A DNA stretch of 64,000 nucleotides. It comes from UBA1413 sp964461455. GTDB lineage: Bacteria; Bacteroidota; Bacteroidia; Bacteroidales; Prolixibacteraceae. This document shows positions 34,227 through 43,030 of this stretch, piece after piece. The translations under genes and the position numbers were made by a program. The stretch is from contig CAYWUJ010000001.1 of assembly GCA_964461455.1 (NCBI GenBank), forward strand, positions 1 to 64,000, given 5' to 3'. How positions within the stretch are numbered: the stretch's first letter is position 1; each line of letters opens with the position of its first letter. The notes under the pieces are model-generated. The model did not search any database and was not told the DNA's origin. It saw nothing but the letters and a program-made list of their open reading frames with translations.

Positions 34227-34280
34227 GGAAGTGAAACTCCCCGCATCAGAGCCGGCAGAGAATGCCCTCCCCGGAATGCA
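34227..34280. repeat. Dispersed 54-bp intergenic repeat, copy 2
   Basis: Ungapped 46/54 match to 7964-8017 on the same strand. Mismatches cluster in the loop-like centre and the right third. Confidence 0.7.
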
Positions 34281-34385
34281 CAACTTCCCTCCAACGGTTG
34301 AAAGATCCCCTCTCCCCCCCTCTGACACCCCTCCAAACATGTTCGCAAAATAATTCAATTTCAGGCTGTTTTTTTCTTATTGTAA

Positions 34386-34418
34386 TTTGACAGTAACTCA
34401 AAAAACTGTTTATCTTTA
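34386..34418 (+). promoter_or_regulatory. -33/-7 promoter of the Nudix-type regulator gene
   Basis: TTTG at 34386-34389 and TATCTTTA at 34411-34418, 21 bp apart; one base off the TAnnTTTG consensus. The ATG is 28 nt further on. Confidence 0.5.
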
Positions 34419-34446
34419 TATCGACTAAACGTAACAAAACGTCATC

Positions 34447-35193
34447 ATGCTTTTAAAAAACATCTCTGTCGACTGTGTGATTTTTGGTTTTGACGGTGAA
34501 AAACTGAATGTATTGCTCTGGCAGGCCGATCCCAAGCTTTTATTGCATACCCTTCAGGAGTATGAGGATTTTGAGGAAGTAAAGTTTCTTTACGAGACCC
34601 ATCCGGGTCTTCAGGCCGATTCCACGTGGGGCTTGATCGGTGCCCATGCTTCCGAAGGGGCCAGCCTTGATGATTATGCCCAGAACATCACGACAGGCTG
34701 TACAGGGCTCACCAATGTATATCTCAAGCAGTTCCAAACCTTCGGCGACAGTCTGAGGGTTCCTTATTACCGGGTGATCACTGTTGGTTACTATGCCCTG
34801 ATCAACCCCCGGTACCATAATATCCACCAATCGAGTCTGACCCGCAAAATGCAATGGTTCGACATCAACAAACTGCCTTCCCTTTGTTTTGACCATGAAG
34901 GGATCATCATGGCAGCCCTGGACCACCTGCGGGAAAACGTCAAGTATCACCCGGTCGGTTTTCATCTGCTGCCCGACAAGTTCACCCTTACCGAAATGCA
35001 AACCATGTATGAAGTGATCCTTGGTGAAAAACTCGACATCCGCAACTTCCGGAAAAAAATCCAGAAAATGGATTTTCTCAGGGAGACAGGCGAAAAGCAG
35101 GAAAATGTTCCCCACCGGGCCGCCAGGCTTTACCGCTTCGACCGGGAAAACTACGACCGCCAGCTGAGAGAGGGTCTGACCTTCAGAATATAA
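34447..35193 (+). CDS. NrtR-family transcriptional regulator with degenerate Nudix domain
   Basis: 248 residues. Residues about 1-150 are a Nudix fold (VDCVIFGFDGEKLNVLLWQ, QTFGDSLRVPYYRVITVGYYAL) and about 165-248 the NrtR-type winged helix (KYHPVGFHLLPDKFTLTEMQ, LDIRNFRKKIQKMDFL, AARLYRFDRENYD). In the expected Nudix box, the GX5E glutamate and the REUXEE core are replaced (ASEGASLDD, QNITTGCTG), so hydrolysis is not expected; the domain probably only binds a ligand. In Bacteroidota relatives regulate NAD or pentose metabolism. No obvious target gene is adjacent. Confidence 0.83.
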   Translation: MLLKNISVDCVIFGFDGEKLNVLLWQADPKLLLHTLQEYEDFEEVKFLYETHPGLQADSTWGLIGAHASEGASLDDYAQNITTGCTGLTNVYLKQFQTFGDSLRVPYYRVITVGYYALINPRYHNIHQSSLTRKMQWFDINKLPSLCFDHEGIIMAALDHLRENVKYHPVGFHLLPDKFTLTEMQTMYEVILGEKLDIRNFRKKIQKMDFLRETGEKQENVPHRAARLYRFDRENYDRQLREGLTFRI

Positions 35194-35243
35194 ACGCGGT
35201 TTAAACCTTTCGCGATTCCATCGGTCTTATTGTAAAACGTTTT

Positions 35244-35792
35244 ATGCAGATTCCCGACCAGGAATTGGTGGACAGACTTCTATCGGAGGCATCGCGCAAC
35301 AGCGCCTTTCAGGAACTGGTGACCCGGTACCAGGAGAGATTGTACTGGCATGTCAGGAAAATGGTCCTCAACCACGACGACGCTGACGACGTTTTACAGA
35401 ACACCTTTATTAAAGTTTGGAAAAGCCTGGGACAGTTCAGGGGAGAATCCTCGCTTTTTACCTGGCTTTACAGAATCGCCACCAACGAATCGATCACCTT
35501 CATTAACTCCAAAAAACGCCATTCCCTGGTTTCCATGAACGAAGTGAGCGATTATCTGAAAAACAGACTCGAAGCCGACGACTACCTTGAGGGTAGCGAT
35601 ATCCAGAAAAAACTGCAAAATGCCATCCTTACCCTCCCCGACAAACAGCGGCTGGTCTTTAACATGCGTTATTTTGAGGAGATGCCCTATCAACAGATGT
35701 CTGAGATCCTCGACACCTCGGTGGGGGCCCTTAAGGCCTCCTATCACCATGCCGCCCGCAAGGTGGAAGAATTCATTTCAAACAATGAATAG
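35244..35792 (+). CDS. ECF RNA polymerase sigma factor
   Basis: 182 residues, RpoE-like. Region 2: DDADDVLQNTFIKVWKSLGQ, LFTWLYRIATNESITFIN. Region 4: LPDKQRLVFNMRYFEEMPYQ, then SEILDTSVGALKASYHHAAR. It leads a three-gene unit with a membrane anti-sigma-like protein and a Spy/CpxP-like periplasmic protein, suggesting envelope stress sensing. Confidence 0.93.
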   Translation: MQIPDQELVDRLLSEASRNSAFQELVTRYQERLYWHVRKMVLNHDDADDVLQNTFIKVWKSLGQFRGESSLFTWLYRIATNESITFINSKKRHSLVSMNEVSDYLKNRLEADDYLEGSDIQKKLQNAILTLPDKQRLVFNMRYFEEMPYQQMSEILDTSVGALKASYHHAARKVEEFISNNE

Positions 35793-35795
35793 ATC

Positions 35796-36293
35796 ATGCC
35801 ATTAAACCTTTTAAATTACAAACAGTCAATGAATAAAATGAAACCGATGAATTTCACTGAAGATATACCCGAAGAAATCCCCGGAGCAGGCAAGGAATTG
35901 CCTTTCAGGGTTCCAAGGGGTTATTTCGACGATTTTCCGGCCCGGCTGCAGGCAGCCATAGAGCAGGAAACAGCCCCTGTGGAGACCAGGAAGCTGCGCC
36001 TGATCGATTATCTGAGGCCTGTGGCAAGCCTGGCCGCCGCTTTCGCCGCGGTCTTCCTGATCGTCTACTGGCCAGCAAAACTGATCACCAACGAACAGGC
36101 CATCACTTCCCGTGCTCTTCCCGCAGAGTCTGAAAAAATCATCAACCTGGTAGAACACGTCGATGATCATACCTTCCTGTCGTTACTCGAAAACGACTCC
36201 CCTGCCGACCCCCTCGATGACGAAGCCCTCGAGAGTTACCTGGCTGCCAATTATAGCGCCTTCGATATTTACATGGAAATTAACGATAAATAA
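35796..36293 (+). CDS. Putative anti-sigma factor, single-pass membrane protein
   Basis: 165 residues from the ATG 4 bp after the sigma stop; the ATG at 35829 is an alternative start. The soluble N-terminus includes FRVPRGYFDDFPARLQ, a pattern of membrane proteins encoded beside ECF sigma factors in Bacteroidota. One helix (VASLAAAFAAVFLIVYWPA) and an acidic C-terminal segment follow. No zinc motif. The anti-sigma role is inferred from position. Confidence 0.65.
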   Translation: MPLNLLNYKQSMNKMKPMNFTEDIPEEIPGAGKELPFRVPRGYFDDFPARLQAAIEQETAPVETRKLRLIDYLRPVASLAAAFAAVFLIVYWPAKLITNEQAITSRALPAESEKIINLVEHVDDHTFLSLLENDSPADPLDDEALESYLAANYSAFDIYMEINDK

Positions 36294-36301
36294 AAATCAC
36301 C

Positions 36302-36748
36302 ATGCGAAAAATTATCACCATTATCCTTCCGGCCATCTTCCTCTTTACCCTGGCTGGCCAGGCTCAGAAAAAGGAAGGACCCGACTTTGAGAAATTTAAA
36401 AGCCAGAAAATAGCTTTCCTCACCGAGAAGATCAACCTGACCCCCGACGAAGCGCAGAAATTCTGGCCGGTGTACAACCAGTTCGAAAAGGAGAGGATGG
36501 AACTTCAGTTCAAACGCCGCGAACTGGAAATGAAAACCTGGGATGAGAATGCCTCACTGAGCGACCAGGAAATCATCACCATTACCCGTGACATCGCCGG
36601 AACCTTCAAAAAAGAGGCCGACATCTCCTCAGGATACAACGAAAAGTTCCTGAAAATCCTCTCTCCACAGAAAGTACTGTTACTCTACCGCGCCGAAAAC
36701 CAGTTCAGGGTGCACATGTTTGACCAGTACCGCAAAAGAAGGGAATAA
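36302..36748 (+). CDS. Spy/CpxP-like periplasmic protein
   Basis: 148 residues. A signal peptide (MRKIITIILPAIFLFTLAGQA) is followed by a wholly helical, charged body: KIAFLTEKINLTPDEAQKFW, PVYNQFEKERMELQFKRREL, SGYNEKFLKILSPQKVLLLY. The LTPDEAQKFW and LSPQK stretches are like the LTxxQ repeats of Spy and CpxP, which act as periplasmic chaperones or sensors. It starts 8 bp after the anti-sigma-like gene. Confidence 0.78.
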   Translation: MRKIITIILPAIFLFTLAGQAQKKEGPDFEKFKSQKIAFLTEKINLTPDEAQKFWPVYNQFEKERMELQFKRRELEMKTWDENASLSDQEIITITRDIAGTFKKEADISSGYNEKFLKILSPQKVLLLYRAENQFRVHMFDQYRKRRE

Positions 36749-36827
36749 TTGACAGGGGCATCCCCCGGCACCCCTCAGCTGCCGGCAGTTTTCCCGGTCT
36801 CGTGGATAGCCCTACGGCCGTCAGGCA

Positions 36828-38327
36828 CTACAGCACAAACCTGCCGCTTTCCAGAAAGGCGATGGTTTCATTGATGCCTTCATACATCAGCGTATCTTCG
36901 GCGACAAAGGAAACCCGGGTACGGTATTGAGCCACAAAGTCCTCCAGCACCGGGCTGGTGTGCAAAGGCCTGCGGAATTCTGCCGCCTGGGCGGCATTGT
37001 ACAATTCAATAGAGAGAATCTTCAACACATTGTCGGCCACCTTCAGCGCTTTGGTCGCTGCGTTGGCTCCCATGCTGACGTGGTCTTCCTGTTCGTTCGA
37101 CGAAGGAATGGAATCCACGGAAGCAGGCGTGGAGAGCTGTTTGTTCTGGCTGACAATCGAAGCCGCAGCATACTGGGGAATCATAAATCCTGAATTGAGT
37201 CCGGGGTTGGCCACCAAAAACTCGGGAAGTCCCCTCTCCCCGGAAATCAACCGGTAAGTGCGTCTTTCCGAGATACTCCCCAGCTCCGACAGCGAAATGG
37301 CCAGAAAGTCAAGCGACAATGCCAGAGGTTCTCCGTGGAAGTTCCCGCCTGACACGATCTTGTCTTCATCGGGAAAAACCGTGGGATTATCGGTGACCGA
37401 GTTGATTTCGATCTCCACGACCCCGGCCACATATTTCACGGCATCCTTGACGGCACCATGCACCTGCGGAACGCACCTGAATGAGTAAGGATCCTGAATG
37501 TGCTTTTTCGCCTGTGCCATCAATTCGCTTCCGGTGAGCAGGTACCTGAAATTGGCAGCAGTCTGTGCCTGGCCGGGATGGGGCCTGATCATCTGGATAT
37601 TCTCCAGGAAAGGCTCTATGAGTCCGTCGAAGGCATCGAGAGAGAGTGCCCCGATAATGTCAGCCAGTTTGATCAGCCGGAAGGCCTTCAGGAGGGTATA
37701 CACGGCATGGGCGCTCATGAACTGGGTTCCGTTGAGCAGGGCCAGACCCTCCTTGGCTTCGAGCTGCAGGGGCTGCCAGCCCAGACTTTCCAGCACATCG
37801 GAAGCATGGCGTTTTTCTCCCTGGTAGTAGACTTCCCCCCGCCCCAGCAAGGGCAGAAAAAGCATGGCCAGGGGCGCCAGGTCCCCGCTGGCCCCCAGGG
37901 AGCCCTGTTCACACACCACAGGAACGATGTGGTAGTTGAAAAGGTCAAGGATCATCTGAACGGTACGCAACTGCACCGCCGAATTACCCCGTGCCAGGGC
38001 GTGCGCCTTGAGCAGAAGCATCAGCCGTATCACATCGTGGGGCACCTCAGGTCCCAGGTTGCAGGCATGCGACAACACCAGGTTCTCCTGTAAACGGCTC
38101 AGGTCATCATGGGGCACCGTAATGTTGCACAAAGCTCCGAATCCCGTGGTGATCCCATACAGGGGTCCTTCGGCTTCCCTGATCTTGCGGTCGAGGTAGG
38201 CCTTGCTCTTTTCGATCAGAGCCACCGATTCTGCCGATAACTCAAGCCGCATGTCCCTTTCCAGGATCTCCTCAATGATCTCAAAAGTCAACGGGAGGGG
38301 CGATATCTGATGTATGGAAGGCTTCAT
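36828..38327 (-). CDS. hutH: Histidine ammonia-lyase
   Basis: 499 residues. It eliminates ammonia from L-histidine to give urocanate. The MIO cofactor precursor Ala-Ser-Gly is at 146-148 (GSLGASGDLAPLA) and the catalytic tyrosine in LYGITTGFGALCNI (about Y57). It lies 9 bp after hisS on the same strand. No hutU, hutI or hutG is nearby; the neighbouring histidine enzyme is the tRNA synthetase. Confidence 0.93.
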   Translation of the reverse strand: MKPSIHQISPLPLTFEIIEEILERDMRLELSAESVALIEKSKAYLDRKIREAEGPLYGITTGFGALCNITVPHDDLSRLQENLVLSHACNLGPEVPHDVIRLMLLLKAHALARGNSAVQLRTVQMILDLFNYHIVPVVCEQGSLGASGDLAPLAMLFLPLLGRGEVYYQGEKRHASDVLESLGWQPLQLEAKEGLALLNGTQFMSAHAVYTLLKAFRLIKLADIIGALSLDAFDGLIEPFLENIQMIRPHPGQAQTAANFRYLLTGSELMAQAKKHIQDPYSFRCVPQVHGAVKDAVKYVAGVVEIEINSVTDNPTVFPDEDKIVSGGNFHGEPLALSLDFLAISLSELGSISERRTYRLISGERGLPEFLVANPGLNSGFMIPQYAAASIVSQNKQLSTPASVDSIPSSNEQEDHVSMGANAATKALKVADNVLKILSIELYNAAQAAEFRRPLHTSPVLEDFVAQYRTRVSFVAEDTLMYEGINETIAFLESGRFVL

Positions 38328-38336
38328 AGTTTTTTT

Positions 38337-39722
38337 TTAAAATTGGGGAGTTTTTATCTCCCCGGCTACGACTTTTATCAGCTCTTCGGGGGAGACCAGC
38401 ATCTGATCGCCGGTTTCCATGTTTTTCAGGGTCAGTTTATGCTGCTCCATTTCGGTTTCCCCGGCCAGCACCACCCAGGGAATGCCCTTGCGGTGGGCAT
38501 AGTTCATCTGCTTTTTCATCTTATCGTGGTCGGGGTAGATCTCAGCGCTGAGACCCGCTTTGCGGGCTCTGGCCAGATGGGGCAGGATATAGGCTTCTTC
38601 GGCCGGCCCGAAATTTACAAAGAGCAGCCGGGTGGTTTCCCCCGTTTCCGCCGGGAAAAGCCCCAATTGGGTGAGGACATCATAAATCCTTTCGGCTCCG
38701 AAGGAGACACCGACCCCCGAAACCCCGGGCATGCCAAAAACCCCGGCCAGGTCATCGTAACGCCCACCGCCACAAATACTTCCGATATTCTCATCGAGGG
38801 CCTTCACCTCAAAGATCGCCCCGGTATAGTAATTGAGTCCCCGCGCCAGGGTAAGATCGAGTTCCGTGGACGTTTGCACCCCCGAACGCTCAATATACCC
38901 GAAGAGAATTTCCAGCTCCTCCACACCTTTCAAACCCACAGCCGAGGAGGCAAGGATCTCCTTCAGACGCGTAATTTTACTTCCCGTATCGCCCGTGAGA
39001 AGGAGGATGGGCTCCAGAAGGGCGATGGCTTCGCCGGGAATCCCCTTCTCCAGAAGCTCCTGTTTCACCTTTTCAAGCCCTATCTTTTCCATCTTGTCAA
39101 TGGCCACGGTGATATCGATGATCCGCTCAGGCTGTCCGATCACCCCGGCAATGCCGGCAAGGACCTTGCGGTTGTTGATTTTGACGACGGTGCGGATTTT
39201 CAGGCGCGCAAAAACCTCATCGATGATGGAGACCAGCTCAGCCTCATTTAAAAGGCTGTCACTGCCGATCATGTCACAGTCGCACTGGTAAAACTCGCGG
39301 TAGCGTCCCTTTTGAGGCCGGTCGGCACGCCATACCGGCTGGATCTGGTAACGCCGGAAAGGAAAGACAATCTCATTGCGGTGCTGTACGATAAACCGGG
39401 CAAAGGGAACGGTCAGGTCATAACGCAATCCCTTATCGGCCACGGAACGAACGACCGCCCCGGAATCACGCTCTGACAGCTGCTCCACGTCGACTCCGGC
39501 CAGAAAATCACCCGAATTGAGAATCCTGAAAATCAGCTTGTCCCCCTCTTCGCCATACTTCCCCAGCAAAGTGCTGATGTTCTCCATGGCAGGGGTCTCC
39601 AGCTGCTGAAAACCATACCGGTGAAATACCTCCCTGATGGTGTCAAAAATGTAGTTCCTCCGGGCAGTCTCCACGGGCAGAAAATCACGGGTTCCCTTGG
39701 GTATCGATGGTGTCTGTGCCAT
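38337..39722 (-). CDS. hisS: Histidine--tRNA ligase
   Basis: 461 residues, slightly longer than E. coli HisS (424). Class II motifs: PKGTRDFLP at the start, motif 2 (QIQPVWRADRPQKGRYREFYQCDCDMIG), the HisRS loop LARGLNYYTGAIFEV and motif 3 (GVSGVGVSFGAERI). A C-terminal anticodon-binding domain (LLFVNFGPAEEAYILP, IYPDHDKMKKQMNYA). It is followed by hutH in one likely operon. Confidence 0.95.
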   Translation of the reverse strand: MAQTPSIPKGTRDFLPVETARRNYIFDTIREVFHRYGFQQLETPAMENISTLLGKYGEEGDKLIFRILNSGDFLAGVDVEQLSERDSGAVVRSVADKGLRYDLTVPFARFIVQHRNEIVFPFRRYQIQPVWRADRPQKGRYREFYQCDCDMIGSDSLLNEAELVSIIDEVFARLKIRTVVKINNRKVLAGIAGVIGQPERIIDITVAIDKMEKIGLEKVKQELLEKGIPGEAIALLEPILLLTGDTGSKITRLKEILASSAVGLKGVEELEILFGYIERSGVQTSTELDLTLARGLNYYTGAIFEVKALDENIGSICGGGRYDDLAGVFGMPGVSGVGVSFGAERIYDVLTQLGLFPAETGETTRLLFVNFGPAEEAYILPHLARARKAGLSAEIYPDHDKMKKQMNYAHRKGIPWVVLAGETEMEQHKLTLKNMETGDQMLVSPEELIKVVAGEIKTPQF

Positions 39723-39752
39723 ATTCGTCGTTTTGCGCTTCTGTTAAGAGAA

Positions 39753-39760
39753 CAAAAGTA
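39753..39760 (-). promoter_or_regulatory. -7 promoter element for hisS-hutH
   Basis: Minus-strand TACTTTTG, exact TAnnTTTG, 30 nt before the hisS ATG. No clear -33 element. Confidence 0.5.
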
Positions 39761-39808
39761 CAACTATGCCGGAATTTTTCCGATTTTTGTCGTTCGAAAA
39801 GGAAAACG

Positions 39809-40285
39809 ATGGAACCACACAAAAAAACAGGGCGTTACAGCCGGATTTATGCACAGCTGAAAGAGCTGGCCGCAAAAAGCAACGACACCGATGCACGAAT
39901 GGCCACCATTGCCGCGGTGCTGCACCACAAGATGGACTATTTTTTCTGGACGGGGTTCTATATGCTCCGTGACGGCGACCTGGTGGTGCGATGCTACCAG
40001 GGACCGGTGGCCTGTCAGGTACTGGCCCGGGACAAGGGGGTGTGCTGGGCAGGGATCAACAGCGGTGAAACCATCGTGGTCGGCGATGTCCACCGGTTTC
40101 CCGGCCATATCGCCTGCGATTCACGCAGTAATTCCGAAATCGTGGTTCCCGTGCGTGATGCCCGGGGAATCATTACCGGGGTCCTCGATGTCGACAGCAA
40201 GGAAAAAGAGTCGTTTGACCAAACCGATGCCCTCTGGCTTGAAAAAATCGTCGCCCTGGTCTATTCCGCCCGCGAAGGCCACTGA
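39809..40285 (+). CDS. Free methionine-(R)-sulfoxide reductase (GAF domain)
   Basis: 158 residues from the ATG at 39809. A single GAF domain. Three cysteines, C69, C79 and C103, have the spacing (10 and 24) of the catalytic cysteines of E. coli fRMsr (C84, C94, C118), and the motif VHRFPGHIACDSRSNSEIVV is intact. It repairs free methionine-R-sulfoxide using thioredoxin. It diverges from hisS with 86 bp between them. Confidence 0.92.
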   Translation: MEPHKKTGRYSRIYAQLKELAAKSNDTDARMATIAAVLHHKMDYFFWTGFYMLRDGDLVVRCYQGPVACQVLARDKGVCWAGINSGETIVVGDVHRFPGHIACDSRSNSEIVVPVRDARGIITGVLDVDSKEKESFDQTDALWLEKIVALVYSAREGH

Positions 40286-40298
40286 GAATCTCTACAGG

Positions 40299-42281
40299 TC
40301 AGGATTGCTGAAACACCTGTGGATCCCTGACGGCCCCGGGTCCCCTGACCAACGATTTATAGCGGAGCGAAGGACTTGCCAGTGGTTCTCCCAGGCCGAA
40401 CTGCGGCCATTTCTCATCGATCCGGGCAATGGTGGACTCATCCATGGTGACGATATTGGGCCACTCCCTGTCAAAATGGTCGTGTTCTGCAGTTTTTATG
40501 GTGGCATCGACCACGGCGATGCTGCCGCCCCCGGGAAGCTCCGTCACGTCGATATCACGGTGAGGTTCCAGGTTGCCTCCCAGCAACCATACCAGGGTAA
40601 AGAGATCCTCCAGGGGGGCTCCGTCATCAAAAAGCAGGGCAACCCTGAAATGGGCAGCCTCCGGAAGCTGGGCCAGCCGGGCGGCAAGCTTTTTTCTGCT
40701 GAAGTCCCCTTTTTTGGAGATGGTAAGCAGCAGCAGAGGCAGGCGGGGCTCCCCGGGAGGGACGGCGACACCGGTGACTCCCCCTAACCGGGAAAACGCG
40801 GTAAGGTCCATCCCCTTTCCGTCGGGGTCTTTTACCTGCCCCGGGAACTCCCCCGGGGGCCTTTCCCCGGGAAAAGGAACCGTCAGGTCAATTCCCAGCT
40901 TGGAACCGTAGGCAAACATCTGTGAGGAGTGGTCCAGAACATCGAGGGGACCCCGCGAGAAATGAAGGGAATGCCGGGGGTCAAAATAGCGGGTGAAGAG
41001 CCGCGCCATCACCCGGTAATCGTGAATATCCACCTCTCTCACCGGGGATGCCTGATCCCCGGAACCTCCGGAAACCGGCTTTTCCTCCCTGCCGGCCACC
41101 ACCAGAATCTTGTTGAACATCATCTGTCCGGCCCCCCACAGCGAATTCATCACCTTAACAGCCTGTCCGGGATAACTCTTGTTTATCTTTACCAGGGAGA
41201 GGTTGTGGGCCACCCCGGCAAAGGGAAGGTCCATATCCTCCAACTCCGGGATCATGGTCAGCCTGATGGGCATGGTAAAAATCCGCTCGGTGGCCTTGCC
41301 CATCCAGGCATCCTCCATGGGGGGAATGCCCACGATGGTGGCCGGATAAACGGCATCGCGCCGGTGGGTGATGCAGGTGACATGAAAGCGGGGATAGTCA
41401 TCGGCCAGGGAATAAAAACCGGTATGGTCCCCGAAAGGCCCTTCCCTGACCAGACCTTCCCCGGGGTCCACATATCCTTCAATGACGAAGTCGGCATCTT
41501 CGGGAACCCAGAGGTCATTGGTGAGGCATTTGACCAGCCGCACCTGTTTTTTCCGCAGAAAGCCCGCAAGAAGGTACTCATCCATATTTTCGGGCATGGG
41601 TGCCGTGGCCGCATAAACATAAGAGGGATCTCCCCCCAGGGTGACGGTCACGGGCATCCTCTTTCTCCCGGCTTTATACTTTTCGTAGTGGGCGGCACCG
41701 GTTTTGTGGCGATGCCAGTGCATTCCCGTGTGGGTCGCATCAAAAATCTGCATCCGGTACATCCCCGTATTGGGAATACCAGTGTCAGGATCCACAGTAT
41801 GCACGGCAGGCAGGGTGATAAACCGTCCCCCGTCGGCAGGCCAGCATTTGAGAACCGGAAGTTTTCCCAGATCAGGGGGATCCATGGTCACCTCCTGGCA
41901 CTTACCCCTGCCCCTGATCTTCCGGGGCATCCAGGAAGCCACTTCCTGCAGCATGGGAAGCATCGCCAGCTTCTCCCACCATCCCGCTTTCGGCGAAACC
42001 AACCCCCGGAAGATCAGGGCGATCTCCTCCCCGATCTCTTCCAGCGATTCCCGCCCCAGAGCCAGGGCCATCCTCCGCTCCGATCCCAGGGCATTGATAA
42101 GCACGGGAAAGTCACTGCCTGTGTTTTCAAAGAGAAGAGCCTTCCCGCCTCCCGGCAATTTAGAGAACCTGTCGGCAATTTCCGTGATTTCCAGCTCAGG
42201 ATCCGCAAAAGCAGAACACCTGACCAATTCATCTTCCCGTTCCAGACGGGCGATAAAATCTCTCATTCCGTTATAGGCCAT
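40299..42281 (-). CDS. UbiD-family decarboxylase
   Basis: 660 residues, longer than E. coli UbiD (497). The family pattern is present: RRMALALGRESLEEIGEEI, GGRFITLPAVHTVDPDTG, RMQIFDATHTGMHWHRHKTG and the acidic EGPFGDHTGFYSLADDYP. These enzymes use prenylated FMN to decarboxylate aromatic acids, for example in quinone synthesis. No ubiX-type prenyltransferase is nearby, so the substrate and pathway stay open. The C-terminal 150 or so residues carry the extra length. Confidence 0.85.
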   Translation of the reverse strand: MAYNGMRDFIARLEREDELVRCSAFADPELEITEIADRFSKLPGGGKALLFENTGSDFPVLINALGSERRMALALGRESLEEIGEEIALIFRGLVSPKAGWWEKLAMLPMLQEVASWMPRKIRGRGKCQEVTMDPPDLGKLPVLKCWPADGGRFITLPAVHTVDPDTGIPNTGMYRMQIFDATHTGMHWHRHKTGAAHYEKYKAGRKRMPVTVTLGGDPSYVYAATAPMPENMDEYLLAGFLRKKQVRLVKCLTNDLWVPEDADFVIEGYVDPGEGLVREGPFGDHTGFYSLADDYPRFHVTCITHRRDAVYPATIVGIPPMEDAWMGKATERIFTMPIRLTMIPELEDMDLPFAGVAHNLSLVKINKSYPGQAVKVMNSLWGAGQMMFNKILVVAGREEKPVSGGSGDQASPVREVDIHDYRVMARLFTRYFDPRHSLHFSRGPLDVLDHSSQMFAYGSKLGIDLTVPFPGERPPGEFPGQVKDPDGKGMDLTAFSRLGGVTGVAVPPGEPRLPLLLLTISKKGDFSRKKLAARLAQLPEAAHFRVALLFDDGAPLEDLFTLVWLLGGNLEPHRDIDVTELPGGGSIAVVDATIKTAEHDHFDREWPNIVTMDESTIARIDEKWPQFGLGEPLASPSLRYKSLVRGPGAVRDPQVFQQS

Positions 42282-42334
42282 GGTCGATGTGTGAAGGTGC
42301 GAAAAACCAATGTTCAGAAGTGAAAATTAATAAA

Positions 42335-42360
42335 AAAAGGCCGGCAAACGCCAGCCTTTT
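42335..42360 (-). terminator. Rho-independent terminator of the ribosomal superoperon
   Basis: An 11-bp stem with one mismatch (AAAAGGCTGGC with GCCGGCCTTTT) and a 4-nt loop, followed by T residues on the minus strand. It lies 23 bp beyond the rplQ stop. Confidence 0.8.
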
Positions 42361-42382
42361 GGTTGATTTCAGGGAATATCTC

Positions 42383-43024
42383 CTATTCTTGTGATTCTTC
42401 CGCGGCAGCGTCAGCAGCAGGGGTTTCACCTTGACCGGCGGCAGGGGTTTCCTCAGCCTTGGCCACAGGGGTTTTCTCAGCCTTGGCCACAGGAGCTTCC
42501 TCAGCCTTGGCTGCCGGGGTTTCCTTTGCTGCAGGGGCGCTTTTAGGGGCCTTGGGAGCCTTGGGGGCTTCAGCCACGGGGGCAGCCTCTTCCTTCTTGC
42601 TGGCACCACGACGCGAACGCTTCTTCTTGCCCTTCTTGCTGTCGTCCTTGGCAGCGAGCATAGCCTCGTTGAAGTCGACCAGCTCCATCATGCACATCTC
42701 AGCATTGTCGCCCAGGCGGTTGCCGGTACGCAAAATGCGGGTGTACCCTCCCGGACGGTCGCCAACCCTGACCGATATCTCGCGGAAAAGCTCGGTAACA
42801 GCCTCCTTGCTCTGAAGGTAGCTGAAAACGATGCGGCGGGCATGGGTGGAATCATCCTTTGATTTGGTGATCAGCGGCTCCACATACATCTTAAGGGCTT
42901 TGGCCTTGGCCATCGTCGTGTTGATCCTTTTATGAAGAATCAGCGAGGCTGCCATATTCGAGAGCATAGCCTGGCGATGAGCGCTCTTCCTGCCCAAATG
43001 ATTGAATTTCTTATTGTGTCTCAT
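42383..43024 (-). CDS. rplQ: Ribosomal protein bL17 with long Ala/Pro/Lys/Glu tail
   Basis: 213 residues. The first 120 or so are canonical bL17 (MRHNKKFNHLGRKSAHRQAM, LEIVARMGDRPGG-type VRVGDRPGGYTRILRTGNRLG). Residues from about 140 are a low-complexity tail with VAKAEETPVAKAEKTPVAK-type repeats, against about 127 residues in E. coli. The tail is encoded by imperfect repeated DNA (about 42420-42560). Last gene of the alpha section, 7 bp after rpoA. Confidence 0.95.
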   Translation of the reverse strand: MRHNKKFNHLGRKSAHRQAMLSNMAASLILHKRINTTMAKAKALKMYVEPLITKSKDDSTHARRIVFSYLQSKEAVTELFREISVRVGDRPGGYTRILRTGNRLGDNAEMCMMELVDFNEAMLAAKDDSKKGKKKRSRRGASKKEEAAPVAEAPKAPKAPKSAPAAKETPAAKAEEAPVAKAEKTPVAKAEETPAAGQGETPAADAAAEESQE

Positions 43025-43030
43025 TACTCT

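Larger units (their letters stand above)
34118..34446. other. 329-bp divergent intergenic region
   Basis: Holds the TlpA-like gene promoter (34152-34159), the second copy of the 54-bp repeat (34227-34280), a C-rich stretch near 34310, and the promoter of the Nudix-type regulator (34386-34418). No coding frame is convincing. Confidence 0.7.

Noticed and set aside
40929..42323. 464-codon plus-strand frame opposite the UbiD gene
   Set aside because: A low-complexity His/Gly/Pro-rich translation of the antisense of a recognisable UbiD protein.
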